A stretch of DNA of 64,000 bases from Callorhinus ursinus. Taxonomy: Eukaryota > Chordata > Mammalia > Carnivora > Otariidae. The DNA is taken from NCBI RefSeq assembly GCF_003265705.1, contig NW_020312827.1, positions 21,271,270 to 21,335,269 on the forward strand, read 5' to 3'. Below, one piece after another: positions 10,601 through 21,089 of the stretch (position 1 is its first letter; every line of letters starts with the position of its first letter). Position numbers and translations under genes: made by a program. The notes below the pieces were generated by a model. It saw only the letters and a list, made by a program, of their open reading frames with translations, was not told where the DNA came from and made no database searches.

Positions 10601-12420
10601 GTAATTTGTGCCCTCTCTTTCTTTCTTAGTTAACCTGGCTAGAGGCTTATCAATTTAATTGATCTTTATTGAGAACTAGCTTTTGGTTTCATTGATTTTC
10701 TCTATTGAGTCCCGGTTTTCAATTTCACTGATATCTGTTCTATGTCTTATTATTTGTTTTCTTAGGCTTACTTTGGATTTAATTTGTCTTTTTTTCTCTA
10801 GATTTCTAAGGTGGAAAGTTAGATTATTGATTTTTTGATCCTTCTTCTTTCCTAATACATTCATTCAGTACTGTATATTTCCCAGTAAGCAATGCTTTCA
10901 TAGCATCCCAGAAATTTTGATAAGTGCTGTTTTTATTTTCATCCAGTTCAAAATATTTCTTAATTTCTCTTGATATTTCTTCTTTGACCCATGTGTTATT
11001 TAGAAGTGTGTTATTTTACAACTACATATTAGGGATTTTCAAGTTATTGTTCTGTTATTGATTTCTAGTTTAATTGCATTGTGGTCTGAGAGCAGACACT
11101 GTGTGTTCTATTCTTTTAAACTTGATAAGGTATCTTTTATGGCCTAGAATGTGGTCCATCTTGGTGAATGTTATATGTTAGCTTGAGAAGATTATGTATT
11201 CAGCTGTTGTTAGATGAAGTAGTCTATACATGTCAGTTATATCCAGTTCATTGATGGTGTTGAGTTCAACTATCCTTACTGATTTTCTGCCTGCTGGATC
11301 TGTCCACCTTTGATAGAGGGTTTTTGAAGTTGCCAGCTATTATGGTGAATGTATCATCTATCCTTGTAGTTCTATCAGTTTTTGCCTCATGTAGTCTGAT
11401 GCTCTGCTGTTAGGCACATACATGTTAATGGTTATTATATCTTCTATAATGATTATTATACCTTCTTGGAAAATTGATCCCTTCATCATTATATAATGCC
11501 ATTCTTTATTCCTAATATCTTTCCTTCCTTTGAAGTCTACTCCATCTGAAATTAATATAGCTATTCCTGAGTCTTTTGATTACTGTTAGCATGGTTTATT
11601 TTTGCCCATCCATTTACTTGGAATCTATATATGTCTTTACATTTAAAGTAGATTCTTTGTAAATAACATATAGTTGGGTCACAGTGTTTTTTTTGATGTA
11701 CTCTAAAAATCTCTGCATGCTTTTAGACTATTGACATTCAAAATGATTTGATATAATCGAATTAATACCTACCATATTTGTTACTGTTTTCTGTTTGTTG
11801 CTCCTGTTCTTTGTTCCTAGTTTTTCTTCCACTTGTTTTCTGCCTTATGTGGTTTTTAGTATTTTATATGATTCTATTTTCTCTCTTTCTTAGTATATTA
11901 GCTATACTTCTTTTTTTCTTTTTTGTAGTGTTTGCCCTAGAGTTTGTAATATATATTTACAACTAATATGAGTCCACTTTCAAATAATACTATGCCACCT
12001 CACTGGCACCTCACTTATAATCAAAAAATAATCTTAATTTTCCTCCTTCCCATCTTTTTATCATTATTATTTATTTCGCTTATGTGTAAGTATACATAAG
12101 CAAAGATATATGTACATGCATATACATACACACATAAGATACATACATAAGCATATGTAATTTAATACATTGTTGCTATTATCATTTTGAAAAAACTGTT
12201 ATCTGTTAGGCTATTTAAGAATAAAAAAATAAAAGTTTTTATTTTACTGTCACTTGTACCTTCTTGAGTCCTTTTTCTTTATATAGATCATCAAACTTTT
12301 CACTGTAAACTTTTTTTCAGCTGCTTTACTTTTTTTTTTTTTTACAACATAGAAACTTAAAAAAAAAATACTTGTGTCTTCTTTTGGTCCAAAAAATATG
12401 AGTCCAGGTGTTTCCTACTT
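7655..12420 (-). mobile_element. Long ancient LINE-1, antisense
   Basis: About 4.7 kb of one old L1 read backwards: 3' UTR to about 8100 ('tttggaatcatacagtatgt'-like text), then ORF2 backwards through the maturase/RT part (8500-11600), then sequence upstream of ORF2 ('tttgccctagagtttgtaat', 11930-11950). Only short open pieces survive. The RT catalytic block is seen in degraded form at 9643-9831 (minus) as KLSLFTDDMFVYIENL. No target duplication could be picked out and the 5' border is approximate. Confidence 0.8.
9643..9831 (-). pseudogene. LINE-1 reverse transcriptase motif, degenerate
   Basis: Within the long antisense L1, this 62-residue open piece contains FTDDM where active L1 reverse transcriptases have FADD. 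The two catalytic aspartates survive but the flanking sequence is full of stops in all frames. It marks the position of the RT palm domain in a dead element. Confidence 0.75.
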
Positions 12421-12493
12421 ATTGCATTCTTTCCAAAGGGACTGATTTCTCCAAAGGATGGAGTGCTGTGCTATTTTTGCCTGGTATTTACAT

Positions 12494-12567
12494 TGAGGTT
12501 AACTCTGTTGGTTAGAGTGTACTGGTAATGACACCAATGACATGGGTTTTATTTCCATGTGGTTCAG
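12494..12567 (+). tRNA. tRNA-Ile-like pseudogene or SINE head
   Basis: The segment follows tRNA-Ile(AAT) from the end of the acceptor stem onward. GGTTAACTCTGTTGGTTAGA matches the D-arm (GGTTAGCTCAGTTGGTTAGA), CTGGTAATGACACCAA matches the anticodon arm with AAT kept in place, and GGGTTTTATTTCC stands for GGGTTCGATCCCC. The 5' acceptor strand is decayed and box B has lost its central CGA, so it is unlikely to be a working tRNA or a strong Pol III promoter. It continues without a break into a non-tRNA tail. Confidence 0.6.
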
Positions 12568-12740
12568 TTAACTTTGGTTTTCCACTGCCACAGACTGCTT
12601 CCATAATTATGTCTAAAATGTGTTCTTGGCCCAAGGGAGACCTGATGAAGCGAAGTGCAAATCCATCACGATGTGGGAAAATGGACACCCAAAGGCTCAC
12701 CCAGCTGATGGAGGGAGGGCGGTGATTGAGGGGTACTATC
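12568..12740 (+). mobile_element. Non-tRNA body joined to the tRNA-Ile-like head
   Basis: The sequence after the tRNA-like part (CCACTGCCACAGACTGCTTC, then GTTCTTGGCCCAAGGGAGAC, then AAAATGGACACCCAAAGGCT to GGTGATTGAGG near 12730) is much richer in GC than its surroundings and looks like a distinct module. The pair resembles a tRNA-derived SINE with its own body, but I see no poly-A tail or target duplication. Open frames on both strands (+ 12528-12725; - 12512-12742) are likely incidental. An exapted or retroposed small RNA is an alternative. Confidence 0.4.
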
Positions 12741-13164
12741 ATAGTGGAATCTCTAAGTTTACATCTTAAATTTGTATTATTTATGTTGTAAGTTTCAAGA
12801 TATGTGATTTAATGTTTCGGTTTTAAAAGTCAGTTACAGGCAAGGAAGTTCATTTTGTAGGCAAATCTTGAAATATTAACCAAGGTTACATTTTGAAAAA
12901 AAAAAATGAGTCATGCCTGGCCCTTCCCAATTACATAATATTTAGTTATCCAAATGCTTTGCAAAGTTTAAAATATCTCAGCTGTATATTTGAAATTACA
13001 TATAACAAATATTTGATTATGTAGTTTATTGAAAATGAAGACTCTAATGTAGAAATTTGTGATCTTAGTCTATGCAGTATCATAGTACGTCTCCAATATT
13101 CTCAGGTCATGGTTCAGCAAGCTCTCAAATCTCAAAGACCAGAATACTTTAGTTTTTAATACAA

Positions 13165-13330
13165 ATTTATAATATGTCTCCATTAGTCAATATTCATTAA
13201 GTGTTGACTGGGTTCCAGGTACTATGTTGAATGAATGCAAGGAGACACTTTGCGGTCCCCAAAGAGCCCCTCATGCAATGAGGGAGGTGAAGCAGATAAA
13301 TAAGGAGACCGTTATTATTTTTAAAAAAAT
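13165..13330 (-). mobile_element. L2 LINE fragment, antisense
   Basis: 'tcattaagtgttgactgggttccaggtactatgttgaa' is the diverged form of the very common old phrase ending in '...gtgccaggcactgttcta', continuing to 'gcagataaataaggagacc'. No coding potential. The 65-residue open frame at 13334-13531 just downstream is not recognisable. Confidence 0.5.
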
Positions 13331-13764
13331 AGTGTGAAAGTAGTGTGTGAAATCAAAGCACAGGGTAGTGATTATGAGAGCAATTATGAAGGGTATCTGA
13401 CCCCAAATGGACAAGTAAGATTAGCCAGGATAAACGGGGTAGATAGGGCATTCTACGTGGAAAAAACAAACTTGGACTTCAAAGTTGAGGGGCGCATACT
13501 ACATTTTAGATCTTCAAAGAGTTCAGTATGACTAGAATTTAGAATATGAAAAGGGATGGTGAAAAATAAGACTGGAAAATTAAACAGAGTTCAGTTCATA
13601 AAGGGGATATGGATGATAGTCTGAAAGCATAGGGAACTGATTGATTATGGTATTTTAAGCAATGTTAGTTTGGTGTTGGAGGAAAATGAAGATGTGAAAT
13701 GAGATGTAATTTGTGTTGTATAAAGTTCAATTTGCATTAGTAGGAAGGCTAGAATTAGAGTCAT

Positions 13765-14450
13765 TAATTCAACCAGTATTTGCTGAGTACCCTGTTTGTG
13801 CCTGGCACTGCTCTAGACTGCACTAGGATACTTAGTGACCTGAACAAACAAAATCTGTGTTTTTACAGCACTTATATTCTGGTGGAGGGTGGAGAGAAAA
13901 AGACAATAAACAGTTAAGAGAGATACAGATAATATTCAGCATGTCAGAAAGGACTAAGAAGAAATCAAAGCAGGGTGAGTTGGAAGGGACATGGGTGTAT
14001 TGTTTTAGATCTTTTTATTTTTTTTTTATTTAAGATTTTTTATTTATGTGACAGAGAGAGACAGCGAAAGAGGGAACATAGGCAGGGGGAGTGGGAGAGG
14101 GAGAAACAAGCTTCCCTCTGAGCAGGGAGCCCAACACAGGCCTCAATCCCAGGACCCTGGGATCATGACCTGAGCCAAAGGCAGACTTTTAATAATTGAG
14201 CCACCCAGGCGTCCCTTAGATCTTTTTAGATCAGGGAAGTTCTTTCCTATATGAACAGAGACCCGAATGGAAAGTTTGTTCTAGGCTGAGGAATAAGTCT
14301 TGGCGAAGACCCTGAGGCAGAATAAATGGCATATACCAGGGCAGAGAAGCACGTAGGACCGGAGCTGAGACTGTAGGGAGGAGAGCTGTAATAGAGCAGG
14401 GGGAGTGCCAGTGGACATATTGAAGGAATGGTTGCATATGTGAGGACCGG
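13765..14450 (-). mobile_element. L2 LINE fragment, antisense, split by a SINE
   Basis: The left part has 'gtatttgctgagtaccctgt', 'tgcctggcactgctctaga' and 'acaataaacagttaagag'. The right part (14216-14450) continues with 'tttagatcagggaagttctt' and 'gaacagagacccgaatgg'. The CAN SINE at 14018-14215 separates the two. Old, non-coding. Family and strand come from remembered consensus text. Confidence 0.6.
14018..14215 (-). mobile_element. CAN SINE, antisense, inserted in L2
   Basis: Antisense copy with one ATTTATTT unit missing from its tail and several decayed head positions (AGACTTTTAATAATTGAGCC). A perfect 13-bp target duplication TTAGATCTTTTTA flanks it at 14005-14017 and 14216-14228. Its removal joins the two halves of the L2. 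Confidence 0.93.
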
Positions 14451-14784
14451 ACTTAAAAAATGAGATCTACTTGGGGAGAAGGGGGCAATGCTCTAGGAAT
14501 AGCAGTCCTTCCTACGTAATGTCCTTTGCTCTCATCTCCCTGTCTCCTTCCTCATCCTCTTCCTCCAGTTTTGTACAGTTTTGCTTACCCTGTAACTGGT
14601 CATATTTATTATGCAGTTTCAGTCTTTTCTTAGTATATAGTTATTTTCTTTATAGCACCTGTTTATTTTGAAAATGAACTACATGTGTTCGTATTTAAAT
14701 ATAGCCTTTGATACTAATAAGTATGTATATCAGTATCAAAGCAGCGTAAGGTATAGGGAATAATGACAGCAAAGACAAATGTAA

Positions 14785-14855
14785 GTACTATTTTAGATCT
14801 TTTTAGATCAGGAGAGTCCTCTCTGATAGGATGGCATTTGAACAGAGATCATACC
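14785..14855 (-). mobile_element. Second short L2 fragment
   Basis: TTTTAGATCTTTTTAGATCA followed by GGAGAGTCCTCTCTGATAGG and CATTTGAACAGAGATCAT parallels the segment at 14214-14268 (same TTTAGATCTTTTTAGATCAGG lead). Either an independent L2 copy or a local duplication of the neighbour about 570 bp upstream. Confidence 0.5.
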
Positions 14856-14859
14856 AACA

Positions 14860-14891
14860 CGTGTGTACGTGTGTGTGTGTGTGTGTGTGTA
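14860..14891. repeat. (GT)n microsatellite
   Basis: CGTGTGTACGTGTGTG... gives about 14 GT units with one TAC interruption near the start. Confidence 0.95.
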
Positions 14892-16490
14892 TTACATGTG
14901 TATACATAACATCGTGTTCAAGAGCCAGGTTCTTCTGGTCTCTACGTATATTCACATATGAAAGTGCTGGGAAAAGAGGTCATTGTGTGAGAATAGAACC
15001 CTTGAGTCTGTTACAAACTTGTAGACTTGCCTAAACCGTATGGATGGGTCTGCAAGTATAGTACATCTGTTTCTGAAACAAAGATAACAGTTTCTACTTT
15101 AGGGAATCTAAACAATGAACATTTTTCTTTCCTTTCCCTGTCTTATAAGCCTAAACTCCCTCTAGCCTGTCAGTTATGATTATATGTACAGTTCCCAGCT
15201 AATGCAAATAAGAGAAGCTGCTGATGGAAATAGGAATTTTTAAAGAGACTTCCAGAAGTATGGTGGCAACATGAAATTGATTCAGTCAGTTTGCTGGTGG
15301 ATTTCACAGGGCCAGGATTCTTTGAATATATCTACAAGTCACCACCGACTAATTTGGGATCCACATCTTTTGCATTTTCTGGTCCTGTTTTTCAGTCAAA
15401 ATGCTGTAGATCTAGAAGCAAAAAAAGACAAAATGCCTCTGTCACTGTTTCATGATCAACCCTAATGGGAAAAGAAAAGTTAATTAAAATCTATGAAAAT
15501 GAATCAAGTAACCTTTAAAGAAAGGCAGTACAATGTGGCCAATGTTGATATGACAATTTGTTAATGGACTAGGCAGTTGTAATCTTTTTTAAAAATAACT
15601 TGAAGCTTTTTTTTTATGTTTAACAAAAGTTACTAATTAAAGGAAGCAATGACCTGTATGTGAGATTATCCATGAAAACTATTTGCCATCTGAACATAAC
15701 ACCAAAAGAAAACACTCATTTAAGACTTTTTTTCATGGTATACTCTTACATTACGGACGGTTTTGGTTCAGTCTTTATTTTTTATATTACCAGTTGAGTA
15801 TTTTTAATCCCTATTTAAATGAGACACACATTTTAAATTCTCATTAATAGTAAAGGACTAAAACCACTAAAACCTCAATCCTACCTATTCATGAACTGGG
15901 TTTGGGGTGCTCAAGTGCCCTGTAGAAGGTCTGTCTAATGCCTGTCAAATGCCTTTGAAGACACTCTTGGTCTTTTTGTTTTTTGTTTTTGTTTTTTTAC
16001 CTTGACATTGACAAGGAAAGAAACTGATCTGGCAAATGAAAATATTTGTGTTATATAATCTTCATTTGTGTAAAAATCCACTTTGTGCTCTTTTTCTACT
16101 TCCAGTTAAAACAGTTGATTTAATTTGTTTATTGGAATTTAAAAAGGACTCTGAATAAGAAGATATAAAAGAATTATTGTAATTGTGAAGATTTGAAGAA
16201 CAAAACGGGAAGATTTGTAATTATCTAAAATGTATTTACCCTGGGTGTAAAAGAAAACAGATAGATATTAGAGGTGAATGAGAATGAATTTGTCACATGT
16301 TTATATCTATAAACAGTCCTAACAATATGAATAATTACTTAAACTAAGTAAAGAATCTGTTTGGATTTCTAAAAGTTTTGGGGAGATGATTGTCATCCAT
16401 ATTAATTCTGAATAATTATTACTCACACAGATTGAGCCACTCAACTAAGAGACAACAACTAGTATGTAGAGACCATGTAGCAATTTACCA
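14892..16490. other. No recognised feature
   Basis: Moderately AT-rich unique-looking sequence. There is a T/G-rich run at 15970-15998 (TTTTTGTTTTTTGTTTTTG). Short open frames at 15271-15465 and elsewhere have no splice-site context or recognisable product. Confidence 0.4.
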
Positions 16491-16720
16491 AAGTACAGTG
16501 CTTAAAGTTTCAGTGCTGGAGGGATCTTTGCAGTAACCTAGGTTACTCCCTTTATCTTGTTGATGTAATCACTGTGGCCAAGAAAAATTAAGTGGTCATT
16601 CTTACAACTCTATTAACTAATAGTAGAGGAAGAACTAGAACCCGGATCTCCTGATTGTCATTCTGGTATTTTCCACCATGGTGACTAAACCATACCTTCT
16701 TTGAATGGGCTTGGTAGAAA
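16490..16720 (-). mobile_element. MIR/MIR3 SINE, antisense
   Basis: 'cagtgctggagggatctttg', 'actagaacccggatctcctg' and 'attttccaccatggtgac' match in order the reverse-complement layout of the ancient tRNA-derived MIR family, including the complement of its box B region (GAACCCGGATCTC). Diverged, no target duplication seen. Confidence 0.6.
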
Positions 16721-18350
16721 CTTGGCCATGAACTTGAACATTGCCAATTGGCTTATCATGGGTTTTGCCATTATTATCTTAATTGTCAAGTTATCCCAAT
16801 TATAGATATGACTAGATTCTTCTCACTTTTGCCAGAGGATAACTATTTTGGGGATAGGAAATCCCAATTGTTTCAGGATTATTAGAAAGGGATAAAATAT
16901 AGAAGAATAATATAAAATGTAATGAAGTAAATTGTAGTTATAACTTCAGAATAATTATTTTGTAATGCTGATAGTACTTCCCATTTTGTGTCATCTGGTT
17001 TGTCATCTGATGTTCCTATCTTGAAGGACATATATCAAGTCTGTGATGTTTCTATATCAGTCCAAGATAGTGAGCCCTTGACCTCTCCGGCTTTCCATAT
17101 ATCATGGTATATAGATGTGAAGACCAGAGTACAGCAAAGTAGGAGTAAATATTTTTTCTCTCTCCCCCACTTACTCTATGAATGTTTGTAAGAAATTCAG
17201 CTTTTATTGTTTTCTTAAAAATCCATTTACTCAGTAAATGTTTCTTTAGCTTATACAATATTCTGAGCCAAAGCTCCTGAACATGGTACTTACCAAAGAG
17301 TTTGAATTTGGTAACAGATCCAAATGTATAGTAATTTACTATAATAGAATAAATAATAAAAGAAATTACTCTGGGAACATAAAAGCCAAAGCAGTATTTC
17401 CAGGAATATGAGTGTTGTTTGGTCATGGGATGGCTTGTGAAAGTCAACTATGGATATTTGTTAAGCTGGGTTAGATATTTTCTAATTAGTGAAGTTCAGG
17501 AAGGACATTATAGATAACGTAAGGAGATATTAAAGTGATGACGAAAGATAATGGTCTTGGAAGTAAACTGTGGAGGGATCCTTTATAAATATTCTACTAA
17601 GGAGTTTGGATTTTATCTCAGCATGGGAAATACTAGACCTCTATATTTTACTAACCTCCCCTACCCGTATATCCACGGAAGACATCAAAACTGAATTTAA
17701 GACCTTCTTTCCACTGAGCTCAGACATACCCTAGAATACTTGACCATATACACTGTAGGAAGTCATGACCAATCAATCACTTATGGCAGTACAGATGGAA
17801 TCCAACACTGTAGGTAGTTCAAAGCCCCAGAACATCTTTGAACTAAGAGTGACATGAGCATATCTGTTTTAGATTCATTGCTCGGGGCAGTCTAAGGGAA
17901 AGATTGAGTGATGAGACACTGGGGATAGAGAACATAGCCAAGACACTATTGTAGTATTTCAGATGAGAATTTTAGAAGACATTTTTGAAGTGGAATTTAT
18001 GGAACTTGAAGGTATCACTGCTTTTCTCAAAGTTTTAGTAACAACATTTCCCCCCATAGCATCCATTTGGGATTTAGTAAAAAACTGCATTGCATATTTC
18101 ACAGCATTCTGCTGTATAGATTCCCATAAATTTAGATCAACAAAGGACTTAATTTCTAGTTTACAAGATATGAGGGGGAGGGAATAATATTGTAGAGTCT
18201 CTGTCTTCAGAATAGAATACAGTATCCGAGAAAATACTGATGGTTTTTATCCTATCAGTGTGTGGTTTTACCTAATTATTTTCTCTCTTGCAAAAGTAGA
18301 GCTCTCTAATCATCAACACAATTTATATTCATAATTAATAATTATTGTAA
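16721..18350. other. No confident feature; possible L2 debris
   Basis: Mostly unassigned. Around 17590-17960 ('ttttatctcagcatgggaaa', 'gagtgacatgagcatatctg', 'acactattgtagtatttcag') there is wording like old L2-type debris. Open frames at 17052-17447 (-) and 17963-18187 (+) contain no recognisable domain. Confidence 0.35.
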
Positions 18351-19180
18351 TACAGGTGTGATGAAATGATACTATTAATTGAAAAGGTTATGTACATTAT
18401 TTCATATAATTATTCAACAGTTATATAATGTTGGCATTTTTGTATCATTTTAGAGTGAAGGAAGGAGGAGTAGATGGATAAGATTATATACCCAAATGAC
18501 TGACACCAAAGCTCATGTTCTGTATTCCTCAGCATGTCCAAGGTTTTATTTTTATTTTTATTTCTTTTATTTTAGTAGTAGTTCATTGTCAAGCTATATA
18601 CTTTGCTTTAGAAATATAGGTAATCATAGTGGTCTAGAAAAGAGAAGATTTGTAGAATAGGGCAGTTGCAATGAGGATAGACAGGAAAGGGCAGATGTTG
18701 AGGTACTGACCTCAAAAAGTAATTAATTAATTATCTTTAATATTCATTATCTGTTATTTTGTCTAAAGCCATTATGATTTTTTATTTAAATTCCAGTTAG
18801 TTAACATACAGTGTAATAGTAGTTTCAGGTGGACAGTATTGTGATTCAGCACTTCCGTACATCACCTGCTGCTCATCACAAGTGTACTCCTTAATCCCCA
18901 TCACCTATTTCACCCATCCCCCTCACCCACCTCCCTTCTGGGAACCATCAGTTTGTTCTCTAGATTTAAGAGACTGTTTCTTGGTTTGCTTCTCTCTCTC
19001 TTTTTTTTCCCCCCTTTGCTTGTTTCTTTTGTTTCTTAAATTCCACATAGGAGCAAAAATCATATGGTATTTGTCTTTCTATGACTGACTTATTTTGCTT
19101 AGTGTAGTACTCTCTAGTTCCATCCATGTCATTGCAAAGGGCAAAATTTCATTCTTTCCTATGGCTGAGTAATATTCCAT

Positions 19181-19206
19181 TGTGTGTGTGTGTGTGTGTG
19201 TGTGTA
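19181..19206. repeat. (TG)n within LINE-1 3' region
   Basis: TTGTGTGTGTGTGTGTGTGTG inside the antisense L1 where the family has a short A/T-G tract; it has expanded to about 13 units. Confidence 0.9.
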
Positions 19207-20200
19207 TTAGATCTTTATCCATTCATCTATCAGTGGACACTTGGGCTGCTTCCATAATTTGGCTATTGTAAATAATCTGCAGTAAACATAGGGGTACATA
19301 CTATCTTTTTGAATTAGTGTTTTCATATTCATTGGGTAAATAACAATAATAGAATTACTGCATCATGTGGTAGTTCTATTTTTAATTTTTTGAGGGACCT
19401 CCATACTACTTCCCACCATGGCTGCATCAGTTTGTATTCCCACCAGCAGTGCACAGGGGTTCCTTTTTCTCCACATCCTCACCAGCCCTTGTTGTTTCTT
19501 GTGTTTTTTGATTTTAGTCATTCTGACAGGTGTAAGATATCTCATTGTGGTTTTGATTTGAATTTCCCTGTTGATCAGTCATGTTGAGCATCTTTTCATG
19601 TGTCTATTGGCCATCTGGATGTCTTCTTTGGAAAAATGTCTATTCATGTCTTTTGCCCATTTTTTAATTTGGTTATTTGTTTCTGGATGTTGAATTTTAT
19701 AAGTTCTTTATATATTTTGGATACTAACCCTTTATCAGATACATCATTTGCAAATAAATGTCTTCTCCCATTCTCTAGGTTGTTTTTTAGTTTTGTTGAT
19801 TGTTTCCTATGCTGTGCAGAAGCTTTTTATTTTGATGAAGCCCCAACAGTTTATTTTTACTTTGTTTCCCTTGCCTTCTGACACATATCTAGAAAGAAGT
19901 TGCTACAGCCGATGTTAAAGAAATTACTGCCTGTGCTCTCTTTTAGGATTTTTATAGTGTCAGGTCTCACAGCTAGGTCTTTGATCCATTTTGAATTTAT
20001 TTTTGTGTATGGTATAAGAAAGTGGCCCAGTTTCATTCATTTGCATGTTGCTGTCCAGTATTCCCAACATCATTTGTTAAAAAGACTGCCTTTTTCCCAT
20101 TAGATATTCTTACCTGTTTTGTCAAAGATTAATTGACCATGTAATTGTGAGTTCATTTCTGGGTTTTCTGTTCTGCCCCATTGATCTATGTGTCTATTTT

Positions 20201-20392
20201 TTTTTTAAGATTTTATTTATTTATTTGACAGAGAGAGAATGAGAGATAGAGAGCACGAGAGAGAAGAGGGTCAGAGGGAGAAGTAGACTCCCTGCTGAGC
20301 AGGGAGCCTGATGTGGGACTCGATCCCGGGACTCCAGGATCATGACCTGAGCTGAAGGCAGTCGCTTAACCAACTGAGCCACCCAGGCGCCC
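20201..20392 (-). mobile_element. CAN SINE, antisense, nested in LINE-1
   Basis: Near-intact CTGGAGTCC-type copy (GGGACTCCAGGATCATGACC, GCAGTCGCTTAACCAACTGA, end GGCGCCC). A perfect 15-bp target duplication CTATGTGTCTATTTT lies at 20186-20200 and 20393-20407. Removing the SINE restores continuous L1 sequence, so it is younger than the host L1. Confidence 0.97.
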
Positions 20393-20885
20393 CTATGTGT
20401 CTATTTTTGTGCCAGTACCATACTGTTTTGATTACTGCAGCTTTGTAATATAACTTGAAGTCTGGAATTGTTATACCTCCAGCTTTGCTTTTCTTTGTCA
20501 AAGTTGCTTTGGCTATTTGGAGTCTTTGTGGTTCCATACAAATTTTAGAATTGTTTGTTCTAGCTCTGTGAAAAATGCTGTTGGTATTTTGATAGGGATT
20601 GCATTAAATGTATAGATTGTTTTGGGTAATATAGACATTTTAACAGTATTTGTTCTTCTAGTTCTTGAACATGGAATGTTTTTCCATGTCTTTGTGTCAT
20701 ACCATTTCTTTCCTCAGTGTTTTATAGTTTTCAGAGTACAAGTCTTTCACTTCTTTGGGTAAGTTTATTCCTAGGTATCTTATTGTTTGGGGGGCAATTG
20801 TAAATGGGGTTAATTCCTTAATTTCTCTTTCTGCTACTTCATTATTGGTGTATAGAAATGCAACAGATTTCTGTATGTTGATTTT

Positions 20886-21089
20886 TTATCCTGCAACTTT
20901 ACTGAATTTGCTTATAAGTTTTAGCAGTTTTATGGTGAACTCTTTGGAGTTTTCTATATAGAGTATTATGTCATCTGCAAAGAGTGAAAGTTTTACTTCC
21001 TTGCTGATTTGGATGCCTCTTATTTCTTTCTGTTGTCTGATTGCTATGGCTAGGACTTCTGGTACTATGTTAAGTAACAGCAGTTTCAT
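20886..21089 (-). pseudogene. LINE-1 reverse transcriptase core fragment
   Basis: 67-residue open piece containing [20 protein letters not shown]: the FADD box of the L1 reverse transcriptase with both catalytic aspartates, preceded by a diverged [16 protein letters not shown] block. It lies at the 5' truncation edge of the antisense L1. No fingers, endonuclease or upstream ORF accompanies it. Confidence 0.85.

Larger units (their letters stand above)
18772..21078 (-). mobile_element. Carnivore LINE-1, antisense, 5'-truncated
   Basis: 3' end at about 18772 ('ttccagttagttaacataca' reversed), then 3' UTR (18790-19130), then the ORF2 C-terminus backwards, ending near 21078 just upstream of the RT core. 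An internal TG repeat lies at 19181-19206. A SINE interrupts it at 20201. Remnant protein blocks on the minus strand include [18 protein letters not shown] (20340-20537) and [19 protein letters not shown] (20886-21089), the latter with the RT FADD motif. Frameshifts and stops make it inactive. Confidence 0.85.

Noticed and set aside
12512..12742. Overlapping 65- and 76-residue frames on opposite strands
   Set aside because: Both lie in the tRNA-Ile-like composite element; no splice or promoter context and no known domain.
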